The notes below the pieces were generated by a model. It did no database searches, had not been told where the DNA came from, and saw nothing but the letters and a program-made list of their open reading frames with translations. 37,041 nt of DNA from Pseudomonadota bacterium (GTDB lineage: Bacteria > Pseudomonadota > Alphaproteobacteria > Sphingomonadales > Sphingomonadaceae), in assembly GCA_963205265.1 (NCBI GenBank), contig CAUJJI010000179.1:1-37041 (forward strand), in the 5' to 3' direction. Below, piece after piece: positions 1 through 9,088 of the stretch (its first letter is position 1; every line of letters starts with the position of its first letter). The position numbers and the translations under genes are program-made.

Positions 1-160
1 CGGGGTCTTCCCGGGCCCCCTCTTCTGCGGGGGCTCATCTTCCAATCCACGGGCCCCGGGGTCCGGGCAAACCCCCGGGACGACGGGGATTGGGTTTCCA
101 TCCCTGCCCAACCAACCCGTCATGTTGAAACAAGTTCAGGGTGACGAACACGTGAGCCCG
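1..160. repeat. Left edge: degenerate intergenic repeats, no gene
   Basis: No coding region is seen. Positions about 48-105 resemble the CCCGGG-rich element found whole at 20228-20345 and cut off at the right end, but runs of C and G look lengthened or disordered, as in a poorly resolved sequence end. Positions 121-147 hold a second element (GTTGAAAC-AA-GTTCAGGG followed by TGACGA), which recurs near 29109 and 29226. A 6-bp hairpin, GAGCCC-GCTA-GGGCTC at 154-169, overlaps the stop codon of the antiporter gene. It has no T run, so termination is not claimed. Confidence 0.6.
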
Positions 161-1921
161 CTAGGGCTCCCGGCGTTCCGGCCCGGTCAGGATGCGGTCG
201 CGGGCGGCGCGGATGTCGCCGGATTCGATCTGCTTGTGCAGGCGCTCGCGGTCGCGGGCGCGGTACATGTCTTCGGCGTGGGCGATCTCGTCCTCGCTGA
301 CTTCCAGGCCCTCCAGCGCCAGGCGCGCCATCTTCACTGCCGATTCCAGCACTTCGCGCACGACGTAGCGTGCCGGGCTGCCCTCGAGCTGCAGCACCGT
401 GCGGCGGTCGTAGCCGCGGACGTAGAGCGCGGCGTCGGGGAAGGCCTCGTGCACGGCCTCGAGCATGTCGGGGCTGAGCTGGTCGCCGTCCATGCAGAAC
501 AGGATCAGCTCGGCTTCGGCGGCCCCGGCCTGGCGCAGCAGGTCGAGGCGCGTGCCGTCGCCGAAATAGACCTTGGCGCCGAATCCCGCGGCGACGTCGA
601 TCATCTCGATGTCCCTGTCGACCAGGGTGATCGGTATGCCGGCGGCGACCAGCATCTGCGCGACCGTCTGGCCGAAGCGACCGTAGCCGACCACCAGCGC
701 GTTGGCGCCCTCGGCCCGCGGGCCTTCGCGCTGGTCCTCGCCGCGTTCGATCGGCACTTCGCGGAACCGCCGGGTCGCGGCCATCAGGAACGGCGTCGTC
801 GCCATCGACAGGGTGACCACGGCGCCGAACAGGCTTGCCGTCTCGGGCGCGACGAGGAAGGCGTCGACCGCCTCGGCGAAAAGCACGAAGCCGAATTCGC
901 CGCCCTGGCTGAGCAGCACGCCCAGCGCCAGCGCGCTGCGCCAGTTCATGCGGAAGGCCATGCCGATGGCGAAGATCGCGCCGGTCTTCACCGCGATCAG
1001 CATCAGCGCCATGCCGGCGACGAACAGCGGCCGCTCGGCGATGGCGTGAAGGTTCAGCATCATGCCGACGGCCAGGAAGAACAGGCCGAGCAGGATCGAG
1101 CGGAACGGCTCGACGTCGGCCTCGAGCTCGTGCCGGTAGGGGGAATCGGCCAGCATGACCCCGGCGATGAAGGCGCCCAGCGCAGTCGACAGGCCGAGCA
1201 GTTCCATCAGCGCCGCCGCGGCGATCACCGTGAACAGCGCGGCGAAGACGAACATCTCGCGCTCGCCGAGATTGCCGATCAGGCGGAACAGCGGGCGGAT
1301 CAGGAAGCGGCCGGCGGCGATCAGCCCGGCGACGGCGGCGATCGTGTAGAGCGTCAGCAGCCAGCCCGGCGGGCCGCCCAGGTCGGCCGGGTTGCGGCTC
1401 ATCGCCACGATGATGGTGATCAGCGGGATGATCGACAGGTCCTGGAACAGCAGGATGGCGAAGGCACGCTCGCCGAACGGGGTGCGCAGCCGTCCCGACG
1501 AGCGCAGCAGCGGCAGCACCTGCGCGGTGGAGGACAGCGCCAGCGGCAGGCCCAGCGCCAGCGCCGCTTCCCAGGAAAAGCCGACCAGCGCGATCACGCC
1601 GGCGACGGCCAGGCCGCAGGCGACGACCTGCAGCAGGCCCACGCCCAGGATCTCGCGCCGCATCCGCCACAGCCGCGACGGGTTCAGTTCCAGCCCGACG
1701 ACGAACAGCAGCAGGGTGATGCCGAGCTCGGCGATGCCCAGCTTGCCTTCGGCGTCGCTGACCAGGCCCAGGACCTGCGGCCCGACCACTGCTCCCGCCA
1801 CGAGGAAGCCCAGAGTCGCGCCCAGGCCGAGGCGGCGGAACAGCAGCACGAAGACCAGCGCGAAGCCCAGCAGCAGGCAACCGTCGCGCAGCAGCGACGT
1901 GGCATGGGCGGTATCGGTCAT
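161..1921 (-). CDS. CPA2-family (Kef-type) monovalent cation:proton antiporter with TrkA-N domain
   Basis: This 586-residue inner-membrane protein is a KefB/KefC-like antiporter. Residues 10 to about 380 form a run of hydrophobic helices with family motifs: LLLFVVGLELNPSRLW near 71-86, FQDLSIIPL near 159-167, and ALGAFIAGVMLADS near 247-260. Residues 407 to about 520 are a TrkA-N (RCK) Rossmann domain with the dinucleotide loop GYGRFG at 412-417 and an acidic residue, D436, at the end of the second strand. The family exchanges K+ or Na+ for H+, and Kef members are gated by ligands on the Rossmann domain. The length is normal. No strong Shine-Dalgarno sequence is seen before the ATG. No KefF/KefG-type ancillary oxidoreductase gene lies next to it, so glutathione gating is not supported by context. 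It lies downstream of the cupin/acyltransferase pair on the same strand, 114 bp away. The ion carried is unknown. Confidence 0.92.
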   Translation of the reverse strand: MTDTAHATSLLRDGCLLLGFALVFVLLFRRLGLGATLGFLVAGAVVGPQVLGLVSDAEGKLGIAELGITLLLFVVGLELNPSRLWRMRREILGVGLLQVVACGLAVAGVIALVGFSWEAALALGLPLALSSTAQVLPLLRSSGRLRTPFGERAFAILLFQDLSIIPLITIIVAMSRNPADLGGPPGWLLTLYTIAAVAGLIAAGRFLIRPLFRLIGNLGEREMFVFAALFTVIAAAALMELLGLSTALGAFIAGVMLADSPYRHELEADVEPFRSILLGLFFLAVGMMLNLHAIAERPLFVAGMALMLIAVKTGAIFAIGMAFRMNWRSALALGVLLSQGGEFGFVLFAEAVDAFLVAPETASLFGAVVTLSMATTPFLMAATRRFREVPIERGEDQREGPRAEGANALVVGYGRFGQTVAQMLVAAGIPITLVDRDIEMIDVAAGFGAKVYFGDGTRLDLLRQAGAAEAELILFCMDGDQLSPDMLEAVHEAFPDAALYVRGYDRRTVLQLEGSPARYVVREVLESAVKMARLALEGLEVSEDEIAHAEDMYRARDRERLHKQIESGDIRAARDRILTGPERREP

Positions 1922-1999
1922 GGCGCGAGCTTGGGGAATGCCGAGCCGGCGGGCAAGGGCTAATGTGGGCTTGCGGATTCCGCTTTTTCCGGGGGTATC

Positions 2000-2026
2000 A
2001 GATCCTCACCTGTAAGAGGAGGATCT
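2000..2026. other. Inverted repeat between the cupin gene and the antiporter gene
   Basis: AGATCCTC (2000-2007) and GAGGATCT (2019-2026) form a perfect 8-bp inverted repeat with an 11-nt loop, 9 bp past the stop codon of the minus-strand cupin gene. No T run follows on either strand. It could weakly separate the cupin transcript from the antiporter transcript, or be an operator upstream of the antiporter. The sequence does not decide which. Confidence 0.35.
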
Positions 2027-2035
2027 TGGATAAGG

Positions 2036-2872
2036 CTACCTCCCGCCCAGCTTGCGCAGCATGCGCCAGCCGTAGGCCTTGGCCTTGTTGCCCGCCGGCC
2101 ATCGGCCGGTGCTTGCCGGCTTGAGTCCGACACGGCGCAGCACTGCGTTGAATGCCCGCGCATCGGCTTCGGCGAAGCTCCATTCGGAGCGCCAGGTGAT
2201 CGACAGCGACACCGACGGCTCGGGCCCGTTGCGCACGAAGTGGGGGGCCATCACCGGGACGAACAGCGCCTCGCCGGGGCCGATGGTGAATTCGCGGCCG
2301 CCCGCGGCGAGCTCGTCGCGCCAGGTGAGCTCGCGGGCACCGCCGGTGTGATAGGCCTCGTGGACCTCGTCGGGAGCATAGGAAGGGTCGCCGGCGGGAA
2401 ACTGGGTCATGGTCTTGCTGCCGCGGATCTGCAGCAGGATATTGTGCTCGGGATCGAAGTGGTACGGCGTCACCCCTCCGGGCGAGGTTATGAACACGAA
2501 AGCCTGGGTCAGCAGCATCCTGCCGGTCCGCGCTTCGATGTCGGGGCGCAGCTCGGCCAGCAGCTCTTCGAGCAGGGCACCGTAGGCGGCATGCTGTTCG
2601 ATGTTCTTGAGCGCCGCCCAGCTGCCGGTCGTTGCGATGTTGCGGATGGTCTCGCCGATGGGGATGCCGGTCGGATCGGGCTTGCCGTCGATGCCGATCG
2701 GCAGGTCGGCGAAGTTGTATTCGATCGAGCCTGCGGGCAGCGCCTCGGCCAGCTGGGCCAGCGCTTCCAGCTCGAGCAGCGGATGGTCGCCGAGCGCGTG
2801 CGCCAGCCTGTGCGGTTTCTCGGGATAGTGGCCGGCGAAGATTTCGCGCGACTGCGGCGGAAACACGGTCAT
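2036..2872 (-). CDS. JmjC/cupin-8-like oxygenase-fold protein
   Basis: This 278-residue soluble protein resembles the cupin-like (cupin_8/JmjC) family, whose characterised members are Fe(II)/2-oxoglutarate hydroxylases. The putative metal site is visible: HFD at 138-140 (H138, D140) and a distal histidine, H211, in the segment MAPHFVRNG. K153 follows the first motif and could contact the co-substrate. The first 120 residues contain family-typical segments and no signal peptide. The ATG at 2872 overlaps the TGA of the upstream acyltransferase gene in an ATGA junction, so the two should be translationally coupled. The substrate is unknown. A role modifying the same product as the acyltransferase is inference. 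Some cupin_8 proteins are non-enzymatic, so activity is not assured. Confidence 0.85.
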   Translation of the reverse strand: MTVFPPQSREIFAGHYPEKPHRLAHALGDHPLLELEALAQLAEALPAGSIEYNFADLPIGIDGKPDPTGIPIGETIRNIATTGSWAALKNIEQHAAYGALLEELLAELRPDIEARTGRMLLTQAFVFITSPGGVTPYHFDPEHNILLQIRGSKTMTQFPAGDPSYAPDEVHEAYHTGGARELTWRDELAAGGREFTIGPGEALFVPVMAPHFVRNGPEPSVSLSITWRSEWSFAEADARAFNAVLRRVGLKPASTGRWPAGNKAKAYGWRMLRKLGGR

Positions 2873-4041
2873 AATTCGCGTCCTGCTGGATTGCGGCGCA
2901 CTTCGGCGCGCATGAGCCGGTGAAAGGCGGCGCGGCGCAGCGGGCCGCCGATGGCGATGGAAAGGCTGCCGACCGGGCGGCGCTCGCGCCAGACGTGGTC
3001 GATCATCGGGTGGTCGGCGGCGGCGCAGCTGTCGCTCCAGGCGATGCCTTCGCGCCCGAGGATCGCCAGGTTCTCGCGCTGCAGCAGGACGCCGGGGGAA
3101 AAGCGGGCGAAGCTCTCGTCGAAGGCGGTCTTGTAGGAGAAGGCGCCGGGCGGGCTGAGGAAAGTGGCGAGCATGGCGATCGGCCGCCCGTCGAGCGACA
3201 GGGTCAGCCGCTCGAGGCTGCCGCGCGCGGCGCCGCCCGCCATGGCCTCGCGGAACAGTGCAGCCGTTTCGGGATAGCAGGCCAGCGCCGAGCCGGCGCG
3301 GCCTTTCCAGCCGCCGGCCTCGAGCCGCAGGAAGTCCTCGACCCAGCCGGCGAGGCCGGCGTCGTCGTCGCGCCGCTCGACCGCGACTTCGCCCAGTTCC
3401 GAAAGGCGGGCGAACTGGCGGCGCAGCTCCTTGCGCTTCTTGCCCGACATCGCCGCTTCCAGGTAGGCGTCGGGCGTCAGGTCGGACGCGAGCATCGCCC
3501 GCTCCTCGCTGTGGACGATGCCGGCCTTGCGCCCATGCTCGCGCAGCACGGCGGCCAGGGCTTCGCAGAGAGGGCCGGAAAGCGGCAGCTGGCGCAGGTG
3601 CAGGAACAGGCCGAGCCCGGCGCGCGCGTCGGCCCAGGCGAGCAGCGCCTGCCAGAACGGGCGCTCCTGCCCCCTGGCCACCAGCGGCGCGCCCAGGAAG
3701 CAGTTGGCATGGACCCAGCCAGAGAGATTGGGCAGGGGATAGCGGTAGTAGCGCCGCTGGCGCAGCAGCGGCATCAGGCCCGCGAGCCGGCCCTGCGCCT
3801 CGAAGCACAGCACCAGGACGTCGCCTTCGGGATCCAGCGCCTGCAGCGACGGCTGAAGGTACCAGCGTTCGTAGAAGGGATTGGGCTCGCTGCTCGTCGC
3901 CGCCAGCTGGTCCCAGGCCTCGCCGCGGTGCTCCAGCTCGCGCCAGGGAAGGCAGCGCAGCGCAGCGCCGCCGCGGGCGGCATGAATCGCTTCCGCAGCA
4001 CCCGGCGCCGGGACAGGCCTGAATTCCGCTCTGGTCGCCAA
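2869..4041 (-). CDS. CelD/BcsL-type GNAT acyltransferase
   Basis: This 390-residue protein has the look of the CelD/BcsL (acetyltransf_6) branch of GNAT-fold acyltransferases. Characteristic parts are the early WDQLAATSSEPNPFYERWYL block, the GKKRKELRRQFARL segment near residues 188-201, and the late core with GRPIAMLATFLS and SYKTAFDESFARFSPG. Relatives occur in exopolysaccharide and wall-polymer loci, but most are uncharacterised. The start is TTG at 4041. An in-frame TAA three codons upstream prevents a longer product and no ATG lies nearby, so the TTG is likely but not certain. It overlaps the cupin gene by 4 bp, forming a two-gene operon. No cellulose or polysaccharide genes are adjacent, so a role in a surface polymer is only a possibility. 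Confidence 0.82.
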   Translation of the reverse strand: MATRAEFRPVPAPGAAEAIHAARGGAALRCLPWRELEHRGEAWDQLAATSSEPNPFYERWYLQPSLQALDPEGDVLVLCFEAQGRLAGLMPLLRQRRYYRYPLPNLSGWVHANCFLGAPLVARGQERPFWQALLAWADARAGLGLFLHLRQLPLSGPLCEALAAVLREHGRKAGIVHSEERAMLASDLTPDAYLEAAMSGKKRKELRRQFARLSELGEVAVERRDDDAGLAGWVEDFLRLEAGGWKGRAGSALACYPETAALFREAMAGGAARGSLERLTLSLDGRPIAMLATFLSPPGAFSYKTAFDESFARFSPGVLLQRENLAILGREGIAWSDSCAAADHPMIDHVWRERRPVGSLSIAIGGPLRRAAFHRLMRAEVRRNPAGREL

Positions 4042-4229
4042 GTGCGCTTAACCCCGTTCGCGGCGCAATATCGCGCTGCGGCAACCCGGTTAGCAGGGGA
4101 AAACCAACGATTTGCTAACGATGCCGGGCCGGGCAGGCTGCAGACTGCGGCCGGAAGGGCCGTGGATAAGGCCTGCCGGCGCCGGCAAAGCCTATGGCGA
4201 AAGCGCCCGAGCCGGGTTAGCCTTCGGCC
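4042..4229. other. Divergent intergenic region
   Basis: This 188-bp gap separates the minus-strand acyltransferase gene from the plus-strand methyltransferase-like gene, so it must hold both promoters. It is locally less GC-rich around 4095-4120. No convincing -35/-10 pair, operator or hairpin was recognised. Confidence 0.4.
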
Positions 4230-4775
4230 ATGCCGATGGGAATTCGTCTAGCCTTGATCGCGGCGGGAGCCGTCGTCTTCCTGGCCTTCGTCTGGGGTGT
4301 GAAGGGGCACTTCCGCTCGAGCAGGCTGCCCGGCTGGGCGACGCTCATCGCGGTCCTGTCGATCCTGTCGTTCGCGGCGTTCGTCGCCGGCGTCCTGCAG
4401 GCAGAGCCGTCGCCCCGCATCCCGGTGGCGCTCGTCCTGCAGGCCTTGAGCCTGGCCCTGTTCGCCAGCGCCGTCCGCGCCACCCGGGCGACGCGCCTGA
4501 CGTACGTCGGCGACGACGACACGCCGACTTTCCTGATCTCGCACGGGCCCTATCGCTGGGTCCGCCACCCCTTCTATACCAGCTACATCCTGTTCTGGGG
4601 GGCCTGCGCGATCATGACGAACTCGATCCTTTCCTATGCCGGCTTCATCGTCATGACGATTGCCTATGTCGTCAGCGCGACGTCGGAGGAAAGGAAGTTC
4701 GCCGGTTCCGACCTGGCCGACGAATACGGCAGGTACCGGCAGAAGACCGGGCTGTTCTGGCCGAAGATATTCTGA
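4230..4775 (+). CDS. Isoprenylcysteine carboxyl methyltransferase-family integral membrane protein
   Basis: This 181-residue protein has about five hydrophobic segments: residues 5-24, 36-56, 68-86, then a pair around 115-150. The C-terminal half carries the ICMT/PEMT-type signature: HGPYRWVRHPFY near residues 107-118, and at the end an EERKF...YGRYRQKTGLFWP block. In the family this region binds S-adenosylmethionine and faces the cytoplasm. Bacterial members are mostly of unknown substrate (lipids, isoprenoids or small amines), and true prenylcysteine methylation is not expected. The ATG at 4230 is used; a second ATG at 4236 would remove two residues. It stands alone, convergent with hppA. 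The family is clear, the substrate is not. Confidence 0.85.
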   Translation: MPMGIRLALIAAGAVVFLAFVWGVKGHFRSSRLPGWATLIAVLSILSFAAFVAGVLQAEPSPRIPVALVLQALSLALFASAVRATRATRLTYVGDDDTPTFLISHGPYRWVRHPFYTSYILFWGACAIMTNSILSYAGFIVMTIAYVVSATSEERKFAGSDLADEYGRYRQKTGLFWPKIF

Positions 4776-4801
4776 GCGGCAGGATCCTCCTCCCACGTCC
4801 T

Positions 4802-4838
4802 AAAAGCAAAGGGCCCGCCGGATCGCTCCAACGGGCCC
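4802..4838 (-). terminator. Rho-independent terminator of hppA
   Basis: On the minus strand a GGGCCCG/CGGGCCC stem of 7 bp (4832-4838 with 4811-4817) encloses a 14-nt loop and is followed by TTTGCTTTT at 4802-4810. It lies 61 bp past the hppA stop codon. The orientation of the T run assigns it to hppA rather than to the convergent methyltransferase-like gene. Confidence 0.8.
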
Positions 4839-4898
4839 ATTACGTAATGCGATGCCTCCCGGCCCGGCCGCTCGCGCGACCGGAGCCGGGCGGGGGCA

Positions 4899-7001
<2,103 letters not shown>

Positions 7002-7139
7002 TAGGGAACTCCCCCTCAAATTCCTCTGCTTAGTCCTCCGCAAGGCCGGCCGGCCCAGGGAAAAACCGGCACGGGTATAGGGCTGCACGACAGGGGTGCA
7101 AGCCTTAATGCCGGATTCATCGTTGCATACCGGCGCTTT

Positions 7140-8012
7140 CTAGCGGTGCTCGTATCCGATCGCGTCGGTTTCGCCGAGCGGCTGTCCGTCGAGCAGGATC
7201 GGCGCGGCCGCGGCGGGCAGGGCCGTGCCGATCGCATGGACCGGCAGCGGCAGCTCGGCGCCGGCGGGCGCGGTGAACAGCAGCTGGTAGTCGTCGCCCC
7301 AGCGCAGTGCCTCGGCGCGGCGGCCTTCCGCGGTGGCGATGGGCACGGCGGCACTCGCGACGGCAAGCGTCACGCCGCTTGCCCGCGCCAGCCGGCTGGC
7401 ATCGAGCAGCAGTCCGTCGGACACGTCCATCATCGCCGTGACGTGCGGCGCCAGGGCGATCCCGGCATCGAGCAGCGCTTGCGGACGCCGGTAGGCCAGG
7501 CTGTCGCCGCTGCCGGCCTGCAGCGCCTCGAATCCCAGCATCGCCGCGCCGACCGGACCGGTGATGTAGAGCCTGTCGCCGGCCTTTGCCCCGGCGCGCG
7601 ACGGCACCGGCCGGTGCGTGGCGCGGCCGATCGCCGTCAGTCCCAGAACCTGGCCGTCGCGCCGGGAAATCGTATCCCCGCCCAGCAGCGGCGCGCGATA
7701 ATGCGCCAGCGCTTCCTCCAGCCCGGCGAGAAACCGCGCGTCGTCCGCCCCCAGCGTGTAGCCGACCAGCACGCCGACCGGCTCCGCCCCCTTGGCGGCG
7801 AGATCGGAGATGTTGCAGGCGACGAGCTTCCAGGCGACGTCCGCCGGGTCCTGGCCGGGCAGGAAATGCACGCCCTCGGCCATCATGTCGTGCGTCAGGA
7901 CCAGCACCTCGCCCCCGAAGTCGATAACCGCGCAGTCGTCCTCGAGATTGCGCGCCCCGGGATGGGTGGCAATGCGGCGCAGGGCAGCGATGAAGGCGAG
8001 TTCGGAGGTCAT
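7140..8012 (-). CDS. thiL: Thiamine-monophosphate kinase
   Basis: This 290-residue enzyme phosphorylates thiamine monophosphate to thiamine diphosphate with ATP, the last step of cofactor synthesis. The PurM/AIR-synthase-type fold is indicated by the N-terminal GARNLEDDCAVID, the metal- and substrate-binding THDMMAEGVHF, VACNISDLAAKGAEP near residues 66-80, and MDVSDGLLLDASRLA in the C-terminal half. The ATG at 8012 overlaps the stop of the DUF559 gene (ATGA). The Shine-Dalgarno run GGGGGAGG, 2 nt before the ATG, is also one arm of a hairpin (8015-8040), so access to it may depend on translation of the upstream gene. In many alphaproteobacteria nusB and thiL are adjacent; here a DUF559 gene and repeats lie between them. 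No TPP riboswitch was seen. Confidence 0.96.
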   Translation of the reverse strand: MTSELAFIAALRRIATHPGARNLEDDCAVIDFGGEVLVLTHDMMAEGVHFLPGQDPADVAWKLVACNISDLAAKGAEPVGVLVGYTLGADDARFLAGLEEALAHYRAPLLGGDTISRRDGQVLGLTAIGRATHRPVPSRAGAKAGDRLYITGPVGAAMLGFEALQAGSGDSLAYRRPQALLDAGIALAPHVTAMMDVSDGLLLDASRLARASGVTLAVASAAVPIATAEGRRAEALRWGDDYQLLFTAPAGAELPLPVHAIGTALPAAAAPILLDGQPLGETDAIGYEHR

Positions 8013-8392
8013 TGCCTCCCCCGCCCTTCGTTGGGGGAGGGATGGCGATGAGCGAGCTGCACGAGCTCCTTCAAGCCGACAAGGCATCCCCCACCGTTTT
8101 CCATCACCTCATGGTTCCAGAACCGCACGATGCGGTACCCTTCCGCCGCGATCGCGCGGGTCCGCTCGGCATCCGCCTCGGGGGAGTGCTGCCCGCCGTC
8201 GATTTCCACGACCAGCTTCAGCGGATGGCTGGCGAAGTCGACGATATAGTGGCGGATAGGCACCTGGCGGCGAAATCGGGCCTGGGGAAAGGCTTCCCCC
8301 AGCAAACGCCACATCCGCCTTTCCGCGTCGGTCGGATTGCTGCGCAGCGCCCGGGCGCGGGCTATCGAGATGGAGGGAGGGTGCTTCTTCAC
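8009..8392 (-). CDS. DUF559 family protein (restriction-endonuclease-like fold)
   Basis: This protein of about 127 residues has the DUF559 pattern: an N-terminal DAERRMWRLLGEAFPQARF helix, RRQVPIRHYIVDFA, then LKLVVEIDGGQH and a C-terminal GYRIVRFWNHEVM strand-helix. These acidic strands match the PD-(D/E)XK-like fold related to very-short-patch-repair nucleases; activity of DUF559 proteins is mostly untested. The start is uncertain. GTG at 8392 fits the family, while in-frame starts at 8476 or 8509 would translate repeat DNA. The last residues (HPSPNEGRGRQ) are also encoded by a repeat-derived hairpin, so the gene is bordered by repeats on both sides. Its stop overlaps the thiL ATG, coupling the two. 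DUF559 genes are often scattered and accessory, which suggests insertion between nusB and thiL. Confidence 0.78.
   Translation of the reverse strand: MKKHPPSISIARARALRSNPTDAERRMWRLLGEAFPQARFRRQVPIRHYIVDFASHPLKLVVEIDGGQHSPEADAERTRAIAAEGYRIVRFWNHEVMENGGGCLVGLKELVQLAHRHPSPNEGRGRQ
8015..8040 (-). promoter_or_regulatory. Hairpin holding the thiL ribosome-binding site
   Basis: CCTCCCCC and GGGGGAGG (minus strand) form a perfect 8-bp stem with a 10-nt loop. The downstream arm is the thiL Shine-Dalgarno sequence, 2 nt before its ATG. Folding would hide the site unless ribosomes translating the DUF559 gene open it. The stem matches the hairpin end of the dispersed repeat family, so it is probably repeat-derived. 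Regulation is inferred from the sequence only. Confidence 0.5.
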
Positions 8393-8416
8393 GGAGGTCG
8401 CTTGTAGCGGATGGAT

Positions 8417-8488
8417 CACCCCCTTCCAACTCCGGCTAGGCCCTTGCAGGGCCAAGCCTGCGTATCCTTCCCCCATCGAGGGGGAAGG
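8417..8488 (+). repeat. Dispersed hairpin repeat family A, copy 1
   Basis: The element runs head to tail: CACCCCC, CCAACTCCGGCTAG, a variable inner arm, AAGCCTGCGTATCC, then a hairpin tail. The tail is a perfect 9-bp stem of CCTTCCCCC and GGGGGAAGG around ATCGA at 8466-8488. The same modules occur at 8509-8587, 12176-12255, 12272-12352 and, reduced, at 14655-14709. This copy faces copy 2 tail to tail. Confidence 0.8.
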
Positions 8489-8508
8489 GGGCCTGGCGCT
8501 GGCTTTCA

Positions 8509-8587
8509 CCTCCCCCTGGATGGGGGAGGGATACGCAGGCTTGTGAGCGTAGCGAACTAGCCGGAGTTGGGTGGGGGTGCGCTCTCC
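8509..8587 (-). repeat. Dispersed hairpin repeat family A, copy 2
   Basis: This is an inverted copy of the element at 8417-8488. Its tail stem is CCTCCCCC/GGGGGAGG at 8509-8529, and its head reads GTGGGGGTGCGCTCTCC on the plus strand. It is nearly identical to the copy at 12272-12352 over about 80 bp. Past the head, a CTCTCC...GGAGAG inverted repeat extends to about 8612. The nusB stop codon follows at 8633-8635, so this tract fills the nusB-DUF559 gap. Confidence 0.8.
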
Positions 8588-8632
8588 GCCGGACGCGGCG
8601 CTTGGGGAGAGGTCATTTCTATCCAGGGAAAG

Positions 8633-9088
8633 TCACCGCACCCCTTTGGCCACCGCATCCAGCACGCCGTTGACGAATTTCGCCTCGCGCGGGTCGAAGA
8701 AGGCGTGGGCGACGTCGACGTATTCGCTGATCGCCGAGCCGGTCGGCACGTCGGCGCGGGCCAGCAGTTCGTAGGTGCCGGCGCGCAGGATCTGCAGCAT
8801 GGTCTTGTCCAGCCGGGGCAGCGACCAGCCCTTGGCGAGCCGAGCGCCCAGCAGTGCGTCGATCTCTTCGCGGCGAGCGAGGACGCCTTTGACGACGTCG
8901 TCGAAGAAGGCCACTTCCGCCTCGGCATAGTGGGCGCCTTCGATGTCCGGGTCGATCTCGCCGCCGAGGCGGTGGCGATGGAATTCGTCGAGCAGGGGGG
9001 CGAGGGCGGTCGCTTCCATCTCGTGCTGGTAGAGCGCCTGGACGGCGGCGAGGCGGGCGGCGGCGCGGGCCTGGGAGCGTCCCTTCAC
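8633..9088 (-). CDS. nusB: Transcription antitermination factor NusB
   Basis: This 151-residue, all-helical RNA-binding protein pairs with NusE (ribosomal protein S10) on boxA RNA in rRNA antitermination. The family start ARAAARLAAVQALYQHEME is present near residues 6-24, and the C-terminal half has the conserved LDKTMLQILRAGTYELL and SEYVDVAHAFFDPREAKFVNGVLDAVAK blocks. The start is GTG at 9088, whose bases overlap the hisD stop (GTGA), so hisD and nusB are translationally coupled. The length is normal. Downstream lies a repeat-rich gap before DUF559 and thiL. The assignment is secure from sequence and from its usual position between hisD and thiL. Confidence 0.96.
   Translation of the reverse strand: MKGRSQARAAARLAAVQALYQHEMEATALAPLLDEFHRHRLGGEIDPDIEGAHYAEAEVAFFDDVVKGVLARREEIDALLGARLAKGWSLPRLDKTMLQILRAGTYELLARADVPTGSAISEYVDVAHAFFDPREAKFVNGVLDAVAKGVR

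Noticed and set aside
122..1963. Long plus-strand open frame of 613 codons opposite the antiporter
   Set aside because: It is antisense to a clear Kef-type protein, has a low-complexity Arg/Gln/Asp/Ala-rich translation and no family motif. Such frames are common in very GC-rich genes.
2000..2026. Intrinsic terminator after the cupin gene
   Set aside because: The stem is good, but no T run follows on either strand, so it is listed only as an inverted repeat.
2036..4084. A single 682-codon frame suggesting a fusion upstream of the cupin domain
   Set aside because: The first 400 codons are an out-of-frame shadow of the CelD-like gene. The real cupin start is the ATG at 2872, overlapping the acyltransferase stop.
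8013..8632. TPP riboswitch before thiL
   Set aside because: No THI-box conserved core was seen. The structure found is a short G/C hairpin over the Shine-Dalgarno.
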